From: Chrysaora quinquecirrha
Lineage: Eukaryota > Cnidaria > Scyphozoa > Semaeostomeae > Pelagiidae
Direction: 5' to 3'
Assembly (NCBI GenBank): GCA_014526335.1
Contig: JACTAT010000056.1
Location: 466,468 to 530,467 of the forward strand
Length of the DNA stretch: 64,000 bases
Below the pieces are notes generated by a model. The model had not been told where the DNA came from and did not search any database. It saw only the letters and a program-made list of their open reading frames with translations. A program made the translations under genes and the position numbers. Shown here piece after piece: positions 24,312 to 35,196 of the stretch (position 1 is its first letter; each line of letters opens with the position of its first letter).

Positions 24312-26577
24312 GTCATCATCATCATTATCATCATCATCATAGTCATGATTATTTACTTCATTATTATCATATAATTGTACCTGCATCTTTGCGACAGCCT
24401 TTTTCGGATTAAATTTTGAAGGCTTGTTAAAGATTTGATTCAACAGTGGTATTTTGAGAGTTCTGTGCAAAGGAGAGTGATTATTCGATTTATTTTTGCT
24501 TATTTCATCCCTTGATTAGATTCCTCCTTTTTTAGCTATAAACGATGTTGTCTGCGTCGTTGGCATCGTTAAAATCAAAACTCTCGGTCCTGTTAATTGC
24601 GGAGAGCATCTCTATGCCGCTCCAAACAGGGTTGGGGTTGCGATTGGACAGTCAAACATGAGCTTATTTTCTCGCAACAGTGAAGAAAAACCCTTATTAC
24701 TTGGTAAGGTTTTATTTAAACTTTCAGTTTTGGAAGTTCTTTGATTGTTAGGTAACTCTTTCTTCTACGGGTTTTCAGACCCCGTCCCCAATTCAACGCA
24801 CATAATACAGTATGCGAGCGTTAAATTGGGGAGGGGGTCCATAGATATACAGAAACATAAGGTTAAAAACACAGCGTTGCAAAGTTAAAGGCCTCATCCC
24901 CCTAGAAACCTTAAGTCTGAAATACGTAACGTTTGAATGACTTCTAAATAGCCGGGTGTTTTTCCTACAGTTGCACTTGCAATATCGAGCAGGTACATTC
25001 GAACAGGGGACTTAAAATAGCTGTTACGGCAAGTTTATCTTTTCAATTCTATTCGTAGGACAAGCATTAGAATCGAAAACAGATGTCAGAGTAAACGAAG
25101 AAGTACTTGTCTCATCTTTTGTGTCAATTATCCTTGGAATTGGGCGCATTGCTATTGCACAAACCGTTTCAGCGTCAGAAGAAAAAATGAAAGAAAACTT
25201 CGATTCAGTTGTGAAAGGTGAATCAAAAAAAGTCCACTGTCGTAAGTGATTATTTTGTACTTTTTTATTAATAGTTTTCCTGGCAGGCATTTGATCAAAA
25301 TGTGTCTCTATGTCCTATGTGCCTCTGAGACTACGTGATGCTTGTCCTTGTGAGGGCAGCGATTTCCCTGAAAAATAATCCCAGCTGGCAACAAAATGGC
25401 AAATAACATATACTGAAATACGAGAGCTTTAAAATTTTGCTCTTTAAATACAGTCTTTTTAAATCAGCAACGTGAATCAGAGCCAGCCTTCATTTAGACA
25501 GGGTTTTTTCCGCAACAATTTAGCAAAGAGGGTAACCTAGGGTTTTTAAATTGAAATCTACTAAGAAAAGGTCGGAGAACACGAATCCAAGATGGGCCCT
25601 CAAAAATTTTCGCCGGAAGTAGACTACCCTTAATTAACGCCTAATTATGCCTAATTAAGTCAATTAAAAAAGTTTCAATTTTTGAAATCTAATTACTGCA
25701 ATATGTAGATCTTGAAACACTGAGTAAAATTGTTTTTGATTGTATTTCAATACAACCTACCAGTTTCGAGAAAAACTCGTTTGAAATAATGATGACGTCA
25801 TCGTCCTAGGCTCAGTATGGGCTTTAGTCAACTCGCGTAACTTCACAAATAGGGGTCGAATCGTCAAAAAACCGCTTACAATTCGATACGTGTATGTATG
25901 ACAGCATGATAAGCATAATAAGCCCCACTGAAAGTTTGGAAAAGCGAAGAAAGGGGGTTCACTGCATGAACAATAGGAATCCCATTATGAATATGTACTG
26001 TATAACAAATTTGACCTCACAACCTCGTTCCCAGGCCCCAAATCGAATCAGCACTGATTGCGAAGTGAAATTTTTCTAGGTAATTTGCTGCTAAAAATAC
26101 TGCTGTTGGTAATATTGGCGATTATTTCCTTGGCTCTGTGGCAAAGATACGCACCGAATACGTTATTTAGAAAAAGCTTTTGTAAGCACGGATCAACAGG
26201 AGGAAAAATGTGGATGATGTTCTCTACAAGTTGGCAGGTAATGATAATGTAGACACAGAAAATGGTGTTTTTTTTGTCACATAGAGTTCATTTATAGGCA
26301 CATCATCAACTTTATGCTCATGATGATTATGGAGATGATGGTGATGATGATGATGATGATGACCATCAAGATCATAATCATCACCATCATTATATTCATC
26401 ATCATCATAATCATAATCATCATTATCATCACATAATCATTATCCTCGTCATCGCCATCATCGTCATCATCATCACCCCCACCCCACGACCGCCACCACC
26501 ACCACCATCATCATCATCATAATCACCATCATAATCATCATCATTCTCATCATCATGATCATCTTCACATAATCATT

Positions 26578-26627
<50 letters not shown>

Positions 26628-27703
26628 CATCATCATCCTTATCATCATCTTTATCACAATTACCAAACGCGATTGTTAAGCTTTGCAAGAATCATTTTTA
26701 TACTTTTTTGGATTCAAATCACTATTCCAGGAAATCACAGTGAACTGCTTGGAATTCGAGTATCCAAATTTGGCAACAAAACTTTACAAGAAGATAAAGC
26801 CCTGCCCGAAAGAAAGATGTGGAAATGGTAAAAATGTTTTCTTATTTAGAACAGTATAGAAAAGATTGATCATGCGATGCGTCGCCTAAGAGCATGCGGA
26901 CCTGCCAAGGCTAGCAATCGGAGAAATTGTGACTCAGCTGAACCCTTGACAACAGAAATGGCTATGACATGGCTGAAAAGCTAAAAAAATTAATTATTTG
27001 CCCTAAAAACTGCCAAGATCCTCAGTGTTTAAAACAGCTTAAAAACTGTCGGCAGAAACATGGATATTTGATATACAGAGTTTTCGTATTTGAGTTTGCG
27101 GGTGCCAATTGAGCACAAACTCGGGTGAAGACCGTATGTTAGAAACGGTACGAAATCAGAGGACCAACACAAGTTATTTAGCTCAACTCACAGAGGCATC
27201 AAATGGAGAAAGCTGCTTGATACAGATCATCTGTATCAAGCAGCTTTTACCGTTGAGGAGAACTTGTTTGTTTTTCCAACTTGGACTTCACGACCATGAG
27301 TGCTATCGCCCGCCGAACCAGAAAACTTGGTGTTTTTGGTGCTCGATGATACATTTTATGCACAAGTGGTGACAAAATTCAAACAGCAAATCAGAATACC
27401 ATTAAAATGCTTAAAACTATGTTTGAAATTTCATCCTGCTCACTTTCACCTTTATTTTATTTTTTCATTTCAACAGGAACAATTCGCTATTTCATGAACT
27501 TCGATCGATGCAGTAACCGTGGTGTGACATTTGGTAATGAGTTTGTGGATGACACACCCACAGTTAGCGGACCAGAAATAATTGGTATCAATGAAGAATG
27601 CCAAATCAACACTCTGCATTACTTCATCAATGGTCATTGGGTTAATTTCCTCAAACGACATAAAAGAAGCAAGCCTCGTATAACATGCTATTCTCAAGAC
27701 TGA
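19831..27703 (+). CDS. Predicted type II membrane protein with phage-like beta domain and Cys-rich luminal tail (10 exons)
   Basis: Exons: 19831-19891, 20805-21398, 22333-22362, 22840-22926, 23841-24122, 24536-24703, 25059-25241, 26080-26237, 26731-26827 and 27477-27703. All join in phase, mostly phase 1, giving 628 residues. It starts MHNLHEMEEPLLLENLP with no signal peptide. Residues about 21-218 form a beta-rich domain ending RRSQPFLVRTEQRKQK. A linker with a nuclear-signal-like SRKRPR follows. Residues about 290-460 read GDVVVF, AGVITRS, DVVCVVGIVKIKTLGPV, NRVGVAIG, LLGQALES and LVSSFVSIILGIG, a pattern I know from C-terminal autoprocessing or chaperone domains of phage tail proteins. One membrane helix (LLLKILLLVILAIISLALW) opens exon 8, followed by a tail of about 130 residues with at least seven cysteines. 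The order of domains recalls MYRF, but I see no S74 or Ndt80 motif. Function unknown. The exon 7 donor could instead be AAAG|GTGAAT at about 25,217, which would drop eight residues. Confidence 0.75.
20023..20457. mobile_element. MITE, agttgcttattaaaaagtgta family (intron 1)
   Basis: The right end is agttgcttattgagcggttg followed by cttattaaaaaaaagtgta. A matching inverted start occurs twice, at 20,023 (tacacttttttttaattttt) and 20,228 (tacactttttttttaataag), so either one element is nested in another or the left end has duplicated. The inner part matches 32,163-32,534 in reverse orientation. Confidence 0.7.
21440..22140 (+). repeat. (AGT)n trinucleotide array, about 700 bp (intron 2)
   Basis: Runs of agt/gta with interspersed ggt, cgt and tgt variants, arranged in at least three higher-order blocks of about 220 bp, each including a cgtattaatagtata block and a tgttgttgttg-tagttataatgg block. 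It begins 40 bp after the exon 2 donor. Open frames in it are repeat artefacts. Confidence 0.95.
22155..22325 (+). repeat. tacatacctat array next to exon 3
   Basis: Tandem variants of atacatacctat (10-12 bp) from the end of the (AGT) array to within 15 bp of the exon 3 acceptor (ttcgcattgtag). It therefore occupies the position of the branch point and polypyrimidine tract of a 30 bp exon. Confidence 0.9.
24170..24370 (+). repeat. (ATC)n trinucleotide array (intron 5)
   Basis: tcatcatcatcat repeats with occasional att and gtc variants, starting about 50 bp after the exon 5 donor. The poly-Asp and poly-Ile frames across it are artefacts of the repeat. Confidence 0.95.
26318..26655 (+). repeat. 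(ATC)n trinucleotide array (intron 8)
   Basis: A second imperfect atc array in the same gene, about 340 bp, ending about 75 bp before the exon 9 acceptor. The first part is the complementary (GAT) orientation and then it switches to (ATC), so the transcript could form a hairpin. Confidence 0.9.
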
Positions 27704-27784
27704 ATCGCCTCAAATATTGACTGTTTGACTTTATTCTTTTAATAGTAGTCAGTGTAAAGCATAAGTGTAAGACCCAATTTATAC

Positions 27785-28330
27785 GGAGAAAACTGGATCA
27801 GTGTTTGTTCAATCCACTGCTGGTCCGATCCATGCTGGAACAATCCGGCAATGCTCTTATCCAAGAAACTCATACTAAGATATGGAAGAAACTGGATAGG
27901 TGCTGATCCAATCCAGTCCTGGTCCAATCGAAATCGATCCAATACTGATCCAATCCAAGTTACTATTACTTTAAACGATGCAGGAAAAACCGGATCGGTG
28001 CTGGCACAATCCAACAATGCTAGTATCCAAGCCACCAATACCAACATACTGCAGAAACTGGATAGGTGCTGATCCATTCCAGTGCTGGTCCAGTCGAAAC
28101 AAATCCAATACTAATCCAATCTAAGTTACTCTTCATGCAATACGCGAGAAACTGGATCGGTGCTGATCTATTCCAGTGCTGGTCCAATCCAGTGTTGCTT
28201 CAAACCAATCCAATGTTGATCTAATCTAAGTCACTCTTACTTTATACGGTACAGGAGGAACTCAATCGGTGCTGGCACAACCCAGCCATGCTCAAATCCA
28301 AGCCACGTTTTGCTTGCAGTCGATCTTTAC
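27785..28330 (+). repeat. Tandem repeat, about 110 bp unit, after the type II protein gene
   Basis: Five diverged copies of a unit with gaaactggatcggtgctgat, ccaatccagtgctggtccaa and caatactgatccaatccaag, ending in ttactcttac-tta-acg. Copies begin near 27,788, 27,888, 27,968, 28,145 and 28,252. Starts 80 bp after the stop codon, so it may be transcribed in the 3' UTR. Confidence 0.8.
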
Positions 28331-28800
28331 AAGATTCAGTCTAAAATGTTTCTACCTGGATCATATTCTTCTACAGTAAACACATCAAACAGAGCAAAAG
28401 AGCTTGTTGTGGATCGGATCGAAGGCAGAATTGTTTTCGGTATTACAGTAGTTATTTTGTAAAATTTTTGTACCTACTACAAATGTAAAATTCCCACATT
28501 TCTTATTTTACTAAGTTTTAAATTTACCTCGCGTTCTTACCAATTTCAGCCTTTTCTTCATAGCGAATATATACCATTTACTCTTTATATTTATCATTTA
28601 TTTACCATTTATGTGTAACTATTTGGATATTCATGACATTTTATTTACTTCTATTGTAACGTTTGGTTTTACTATTATCGTATTTAAAACGACGAATATT
28701 TTTTGTACTTTTCCTATAACAAAAACATCTTAAGGCAAGCTGCCACCTGCTCAACACTTCAGTTCTCCTTCTTCTTGTTTGTTTATCAAAACGATTATGA
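28331..28800. other. Intergenic AT-rich stretch
   Basis: Between the tandem repeat and the LINE remnant. It holds ttatatttatcatttatttac-type low-complexity sequence and no reading frame, splice site cluster or repeat that I can assign. Confidence 0.4.
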
Positions 28801-29375
28801 CCATCTTTTCAACGCGGGGTAGGGGTTGTTGGGCTCTGTGATTCCGCAGATGACCGCTCCCTGCTAACCAGACCAGGGCCATCGAGAGCCAGAGTCCCGC
28901 CAGGGCCCCGGGGTAATGTAACCGTACTGAGCCTTTCGAGGGTTTTAGGGGTAAGTATAAGAGAATTTTCAATTTTAGCGGGCCCCTTAACAGCCCGGAC
29001 CCCTGACCCCGCTGGAACCCCCTCTCGACGGTACTGGACCAGAACAATTCGCGCCCATACGATTCTGACAGTGTGGACAGGGGATTGTGGCAGCGGTTGC
29101 AGTGTCGGCAGCTCTGGTCTTCTTGAATTTCCTGCGTTCTTCAGCCACGGCAAATCTGTTTCTGTTTGTCTGGCACCTTTTGAACCGCTGAACGCCAAAT
29201 TCCTGTCTTGCGCTGACTGCTCCCTAATGTTGTGGATTATTATGAGCTCGGTGCCTTGGAACGTTTCTTCTATCTACCTGAGGAGCGGTTCTCTTGCTGG
29301 AGCTCACCAAACAGCAACAGCAGTCTTGGGAGTCTGTCATCAGACTTGCAAGCTGCGTGTCATGCCCAGTAGGTA
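28800..29375 (-). mobile_element. LINE remnant, C-terminal end of a non-LTR retrotransposon polyprotein
   Basis: GC-rich for this window. Minus-strand frames give GELQQENRSSGRQKKRF, then AEERRKFKKTRAADTATAA and IPCPHCQNRMGA in successive frames. This is the usual layout of a RT-type LINE C-terminus, where RS-GG-KKRFKDTLK is followed by a basic segment and a CPHC-R-F-ARIGL zinc motif. The frames are broken by stops and shifts, so it is dead. The subfamily is not determined. Confidence 0.7.
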
Positions 29376-29589
29376 AATGCTGTCGACTCGGGTGTAGCCT
29401 GCGTGCAGATTCAACTCTTTCTCATCACTTTTGATTGCGTTTGGGATCCTTTCTTGCTCCCTGCCCAACACTTCGATTAACCCCCGATGAACTAACTAAC
29501 TGTCGTTTGACTACCTTCTGCGCGGTACAGCCAGCTCTCTCTATCTCGAAATCGCAAGAAACTGGACAATTTGTACTTCCAGATCTGTC

Positions 29590-29822
29590 CTAAGGCCCTG
29601 GCCAAATGATTATCGAGCACTGCTGGTCAAATGTTTGAAATTTGCTTTAGCATCAACAAATGCAATGCTTGACAATTTGGCAATGTTGCAAAATATTACT
29701 TGACAACCAGACAACCAAAACTTTTTTAGCAATATTTTTAAACAATTTCAGAAACATTTTCCGCTTGTCGAGCAAATCTAAAATTTTTGACCAACCATGT
29801 CTGGTGGTTTGACTAACAACAT
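29590..29822. mobile_element. Partial MITE, ggccctggccaaacgatc family
   Basis: Starts ctaaggccctggccaaatga, the terminal sequence of the family seen whole at 40,632-40,844, and includes ttgcttgaca/tttggcaatg motifs. No clean right end is seen. It adjoins the point where the Ly6-like partial copy breaks off. Confidence 0.5.
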
Positions 29823-29827
29823 CGGTG

Positions 29828-29932
29828 CTAACAACTCCCAACCATGTTTTCCATACCATCACGGCACGTGAAAGAATAGACAACACAGAACATGCAAGAA
29901 ATCGTAATGATGATTGTTATTTGGAGATGCAT
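29828..29932 (-). pseudogene. Truncated copy of the neighbouring Ly6-like gene
   Basis: The minus strand from the ATG at 29,932 reads MHLQITIIITISCMFCVVYS, nearly the same as the intact gene's MHLQITILIASSCMFCVVQS, then TCRDGMENMVG, after which it stops (TAG) where the intact copy continues. All later cysteines of the three-finger fold are absent. The upstream flank is also duplicated: 30,375-30,520 matches 31,225-31,330 (tacttgcaagttgctgca, aagtatcttgttacaaga). Only the 5' end and promoter region appear to have been duplicated. Confidence 0.8.
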
Positions 29933-30707
29933 CGTGCTGGTATTCGTTCTGCCAAACTGACATAAGCATCGGCATCACAAAGATGTTTAAGACTTAACGA
30001 TTAGGTTGTTTATGTTAGAAATAGCACTCTCTTCTATGGAACTTAAGAATCAAGACGAGACTACGAGCATTTCACTTGGCATAAAACAAATTAAGAACAC
30101 AGCCTCAGTTAAAATCTGCTGTTTCTTTTGAAAAAAAGATTATAACTCACAAAAAGGGTAAAGTTTTAGTCATACTTCTCTCAAAGATCATTTCAAAACC
30201 GTTGTAAGGAAGACCCAGTGGACGGTTAACCCATCATTACCTTTGATATTTTGCTTTACTGGCAATGTTTGATCGTTTGGACACGTCGGAAAACATTGCT
30301 TGACAAGCAATTGCCGATGTAACCAACTTGTTTTGTTAGTCAATATGGTATCCCTGTAGTTCTTTGTTGTGGACTATGTGTCATATGATATATGTAATGT
30401 CGAATAAAGAGAAAAGATCCCACTTGCAAGTTGCTGCACGCAGCAATGACATGACACGCGAACCTGTAGGGTCGACGGAATAGGAAACAAAGTATCTTGT
30501 TACAAGATTGGATTGTAGTCATATATGTAATAAAATCGACACAACCATAATAATAAAAATCAGCTTTTCATTCAACTTATTCTATTCAACGGATCCATGG
30601 GGAATCCATTATTGCTAATAAAATGTCACAGTACCTTGATATAATTCGATACTAACTATAGATTATACATCACATCAGGCTAAATATTCTCGTATCGTCT
30701 TTCAACT
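29933..30707. other. Spacer between truncated and intact Ly6-like copies
   Basis: It holds the duplicated 5' flank (30,375-30,520), interrupted from the pseudogene by about 400 bp of unrelated sequence. That insert has a fragment of the ccaaacgatc MITE family at 30,250-30,335 (gtttgatcgtttggacacgt). The 30,540-30,707 part is likely the 3' region of the intact gene. No other gene seen. Confidence 0.5.
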
Positions 30708-31115
30708 TCAAACTTTCAAAGCTAGGAAGACAACGGCAAGTGCAAATCCAACATAGGCCATCTTCGACAATCCAATCTTGGCATCACCACTTGTGCACTC
30801 GCTTCTTGTATAAGCATTACATTCACTTGTAAAGCAACAAACCCCACGTATTCCATCGTAATATGCATAGCTGTTACCATCAGTGCTGTTCTTACAGTTT
30901 TTTTGATCCATACATTTCCACTTGTAGATTTTGAAATTTGAATCTCCGATCGTTTCGCACTTAACTGATTGAAAACATGCCTTCTCGTTGATTTTGCATC
31001 TCTCGTTTCCATAGACATACCCAACCATGTTTTCGATACCATCACGACATATGAAAGACTGGACAACACAGAACATACAAGAACTCGCAATGAGAATTGT
31101 TATTTGGAGATGCAT
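30708..31115 (-). CDS. Ly6/uPAR three-finger-like, probably GPI-anchored surface protein
   Basis: An uninterrupted frame of 135 residues. It starts MHLQITILIASSCMFCVVQS, a signal peptide, and the mature part has ten cysteines ending in CCFTSECNAY, the CC-x4-CN signature that closes Ly6/uPAR domains. After it comes SECTSGDAKIG and a hydrophobic C-terminus (YVGFALAVVFLALKV), as expected of a GPI-attachment signal. Two sequons are possible (NCKNST). Such proteins sit on the outer plasma membrane as receptors, adhesion factors or channel modulators; the specific role is unknown. A longer in-frame start at 31,229 exists but would place 38 residues ahead of the signal peptide. A partial duplicate lies 0.8 kb downstream on the same strand. 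Confidence 0.8.
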   Translation of the reverse strand: MHLQITILIASSCMFCVVQSFICRDGIENMVGYVYGNERCKINEKACFQSVKCETIGDSNFKIYKWKCMDQKNCKNSTDGNSYAYYDGIRGVCCFTSECNAYTRSECTSGDAKIGLSKMAYVGFALAVVFLALKV

Positions 31116-33057
31116 CGTGCTGGTGTTCCTTCTGCCAAACTGACATGAAAAACTCGAGAAAGAGTAAGCTGCCGTCTTTGTTGGTTGAATCACATGATAT
31201 AACGTCGATATGATATAACGTCGTGTCATATGATATAATGTCGATTTAAAGAAAAAAAAGATTCTACTTGCAAGTTGCTGCAGTCGACAGAATAGAAAAT
31301 TAAGTATCTTGTTACAAGAATGGATTGATCGAAGGGTTACTCTCCTCCGCGAGGTTTCTTAAAAAAAATCAGTGAAGAGCAAAGGAAACGTTTCCTTTCC
31401 TTATCCTTCCTTCCTTTTCTCCTTTCGCAAAAATACGGACCAGGGAACCGTGGACCATAAAACTAATGAAGAGGAAAAAAGAAAACTCGAGGAGGAGAGT
31501 AGTGAAGGGTTTCGTCTGTCGCAGCCGTTTTCTGAATCTGAGGAGGCGCTGAGGAACGTTGGCAAAGGATGTGGAATGAAGAATATCGAGAGTGGATAGT
31601 GGATTGTGGAGTATGGAACGAAGCTACACAGGAATGGAATAGCAAAAATGACACATAATAAGGTATGGTCTGGCAGCTATGTTATTGTTTTTCGACATAA
31701 AACATTATACAGAAGTGGCATGCACGCAAACCTAATACAAAAGTAGCTGCCAGGTGCAACATAACAAAATCGAATAAACGATCAACAAAATAGTAAGGAA
31801 ATGATTACAATGAACCTTGGAATTTTGCTACAAACCTGTCAATAAGCAGGTAGGGCTGTGATAAAAAAATATTTAGCAACTCGAGAACTTAGCGACGAAA
31901 TTGTAGCAACCACACAAAGAAAAATTTTGCCTTTTAAAAACTTTTTGGGTTCAAATCGTTTTATGCATACAGTATTATAGATCTTGCCAATTTAGCATTT
32001 TAGCGGAAAGAGCGAAAAAATTTGACTTTTTATAAACGAAAACTTTGCTTTTCTATAAATATCTAAAAGAGTTAAGCAGCTCATTTAAGCAACTCGGGCG
32101 GAAAGCACATATAATTTTCGTAACTTTGAGAGCTGGCCCGAGTCAAGTTCCTTTTAAATAATATGCACTTGTTTTTAATGAGCAACCGCTCAATAAGCAT
32201 CTAGGTCTGAAGTGACCTTAACATTAAGCAACTCGAGCAACTTGAATTACTGTAAGCAACTAAGAAGCCAAACAACCAAGCTTATACGCTTTCTTGTTGC
32301 TAGGAAATTGTTTGTTGTTATGTTTTGCTTGTTGAAATTCGTTAGCTAACGTTTTTCCACTTACTGTCTCCAAAAGTCGTGTTGTAGGCCTAACAGATGA
32401 CGATTTTGAACCGCGAAGTCAGGGGTGTTAGGTACAAAAATGTTAAGCAACTTTTAAGCAACTTTGAGGGCTGAAATATCTAAAATGTTAAGCAACTTTG
32501 AGGGAAGTCCAGTTGCTTATTAAAAAAAGTGTATATATAACGGGTACAGTGCAGCTTCAAGGGCATTGATTTGCCCCTCAAAAAGGCAGTGCTCGCTATG
32601 GAGTGAGTGTTTCGGATAGGCGTTCCTTCTTGTGATCACAAAAGAATAAAAGAATTCGATGTAATATCGCGTAGCCCAAAATGGTCCATTCATGTGGGCA
32701 CAGCCCATTCTTAACCATAAATTAGCCTTAGAACTAACTAATAAAGGAGCTCCAAGCTGCAATCGTGATCCTGATATTAACCTTTTCTAAAATATATTAC
32801 GTGCAGCAACAGTACACATTTCCAATGACTGCCTTAGAAGCTAAGGCCAATTTTTCCCGACGTAAACACACAGGAAGGGACGAAGAAGAAGAGGAATCGT
32901 AGCTGTTGATTCTAAAGTAAAGGTTATGAAGTCTTTGCTTCACTCTTAACTGATTGTATTGCGCTTAATTGCATTGTACCCTTAATTACTTAAAGAATTG
33001 GATCATCTATCTACACTACCAACTAACTAACAATCTATAATACATTTACGTCATTCA
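31116..33057. other. Intergenic region between the Ly6-like gene and the Ser-rich gene
   Basis: It contains the Ly6 promoter side, a second partial element of the agttgctta family (about 31,840-32,150) and a complete one at 32,163-32,534. Frames at 31,372-31,654 overlap on both strands without coding signs. No gene that I can support. Confidence 0.5.
32163..32534. mobile_element. MITE, agttgcttattaaaaagtgta family
   Basis: Left end gcacttgtttttaatgagca and right end agttgcttattaaaaaaagt followed by gta are an inverted pair. The interior (ccaaacaaccaagcttat, attactgtaagcaacta) is the reverse complement of the interior at 20,300-20,400, confirming a family. Confidence 0.8.
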
Positions 33058-35196
33058 TCATATGACAGTCTCATTCAAAGCATCATATTGCGAATCATCG
33101 TTTCTAGTTTGCTTAGGCCCATATTTTTCAATCTGAAGCATTTTGTTCTTTCTTCTCATACTTCGAGTCTTGACTATGTCACAATTAGGCTTGTCTTTAT
33201 GTTCATATTTCTCCAAATCAAACTCAAAACTATTTGATCTGCGTAATTGTGTATGTTTCAACACGGAGCGCTTCTCTTCTCATCTAAGAAAACTTCATTT
33301 GTAAACTGCATGCTTCCAATGCTCGTCAGTTCTTCATTTGATCTTGTTGCCATAGTTACCTCATTATTGACATCCAAGGAATCACGGCGGATTGAATCTA
33401 ATTCATGCAAGAGGTCGTTTGTCTTAGGCAGAATGTTTCCCCCGTCAACGCCATCAAATTTATTATCGATCATATAAACAGCGTTTAAGAATGTCTTTGC
33501 AGCTGAAACAGTTTTAGGGGGGTCACATGAGTCAGAAAGTCCATGATTCTCCTTTCTGCTGCCTGTATCAAAATCTATGGTCCTTTCAGTGATTTCTTTT
33601 TTAGGTTTCGCAGTAGCATGCGCAGTGACATTATCAGATGTGTTTGGTATTTCGTTATCAAGCGAATTCTTTCGTAACCAGTTCGTTACTTCCGAAAAGT
33701 CTTTACTGAGCGCCGTGTTTAGCTGTGCCTGTTGCAACGAGCTTTTGCGAACTCTCCCTCTAGCTTTTATGATCTCTATTTCATTATCTTCCGAGAAATC
33801 ATCGTCCTCTTCTTCGTCCAGCTCGTCGATTGATCCGAGTGACGAACGACAAGTTACCGAGCGATTATCAATATCGTGCCGATCTGAAAACTTCGGGCCT
33901 TCTTCGTTAGCTATTTTTGACGTTGTTATAAGCTTTTTGCGAGAAATCTTCAACGCCGATACTTTGACAGGCTCTTTCTTTGATTCCTCTCCACTCAAAA
34001 TCACACGACGGTTCTTCTCGCCGAAAAAGTTTTCCTTCGGTGGAACTTTCGGGAAGATACAAGCTTCAGTTGAGATTCTTTCGAATTTCTCTCGGAAGCA
34101 CTACTGCTGCTACGACGCTTCGAACTTATATTAACTGAAGGTTTCCTACATTGTATTCTCGGTTCGTGCGAGTCTCCTTGTCCTAATGCTCTCCTTTCGT
34201 CGTCAATATTATCAGTGTCGTCATCCGAATAATCAAACGCTTTTTGGGAACGAATAATCGAGCGCCTTACAAGCGGACGGCTGACGTTTTCAGTCAAGTC
34301 CTCCTCCGCAGGATCCGGAACGGCAAGATGTTCTAAGGAACCAGATTTTTCAAGTTCTTTTTGGTGTTTCTTTGTCTCTATCTTTCTTTTGACACCACAC
34401 GTAGCACTCTTTCTTTGTGCGTTAGGTTTCTTTGCTTCATTTGAAATTTCATTCGCATATGTAAACAGTTGACCAAAGCCAGTGATCTGCGCCGTCATAC
34501 TTTTGCGTTTCTCCGACAAAATAAGCATAGAAGCCTTGCGCTGAATATGGACGCTTTCGCTACGCTTAACATCATCAGGCATCCGCTTAGTTACGCTCTT
34601 CCGTCGGGTTTTCTTCGCGTGGTGCGAATAAGCGGAGCAATAAACTTCGTGTGGTTTCATGTCAATATCAAGGTATCTGGACAACAATTTTCGACTTTCA
34701 ACACTTTCGCTTCTTTCTCTTGCCTGAAAATCCACGCTGTCGCTTACACCACTAACTAAGATTCGAGGTGGCTTAACATCATTCCCGCGGAGCTGCTGCG
34801 GGGATGATTCTCTTTCTTCTACCTGTCTTGTATTGAAAAACTTCGGCCTCTGCGTATAGGTTATGGAATGCGATCGCGAGACAGCCGCGTGTTTAACCAT
34901 TTCTTCACTGGGAAACGCTGAAATCGTATTTGGCCTAGTTTTCTGCATCGAACGAGCTGTCAACATAGGTTCTACTTTGATCGGTAACATACTTGACACT
35001 AAATCATCATTCCTTCTTGAACTTGAATCATTTCTGTTCATAACTCCATGCACTGAATTTTCCAGAACATTTTCGTGGATATGATTCGGCGGTAAACAAT
35101 TGCCATTGGCTTCAATATCCTTCTTTGCTAACAGAACTTTCAGGTCTTCTTCCTTCCCCTTTTACGCTTTTTACATTGATCTAGTGCTCTAGACAT
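33058..35196 (-). CDS. Ser/Arg-rich protein of unknown family, frame broken at base runs
   Basis: Long minus-strand frames abut in series: from the ATG at 35,196 (MSRALDQCKKRKRG), through 34,001-35,053, then 33,258-34,004, then 33,058-33,264, ending ALNETVI. Each change of frame falls at or near a short base run (GGGG near 35,155, TTTTT near 34,028, and the TTTT/AAGAGAAG area near 33,280). Read together this is about 700 residues, one large exon. It is rich in RRxS or RKxS sites (TRRKSV, QRKSA, RRSII, RRDSL) typical of basophilic kinase targets, with an acidic block DELDEEEDDDFSEDNE. No signal peptide, helix or known domain. A tract CTTTATTCTTTGCTTTCTAG before the ATG could be a splice acceptor, so an upstream exon is possible. 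It is either a real gene with sequencing indels or a recent pseudogene. Confidence 0.5.
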
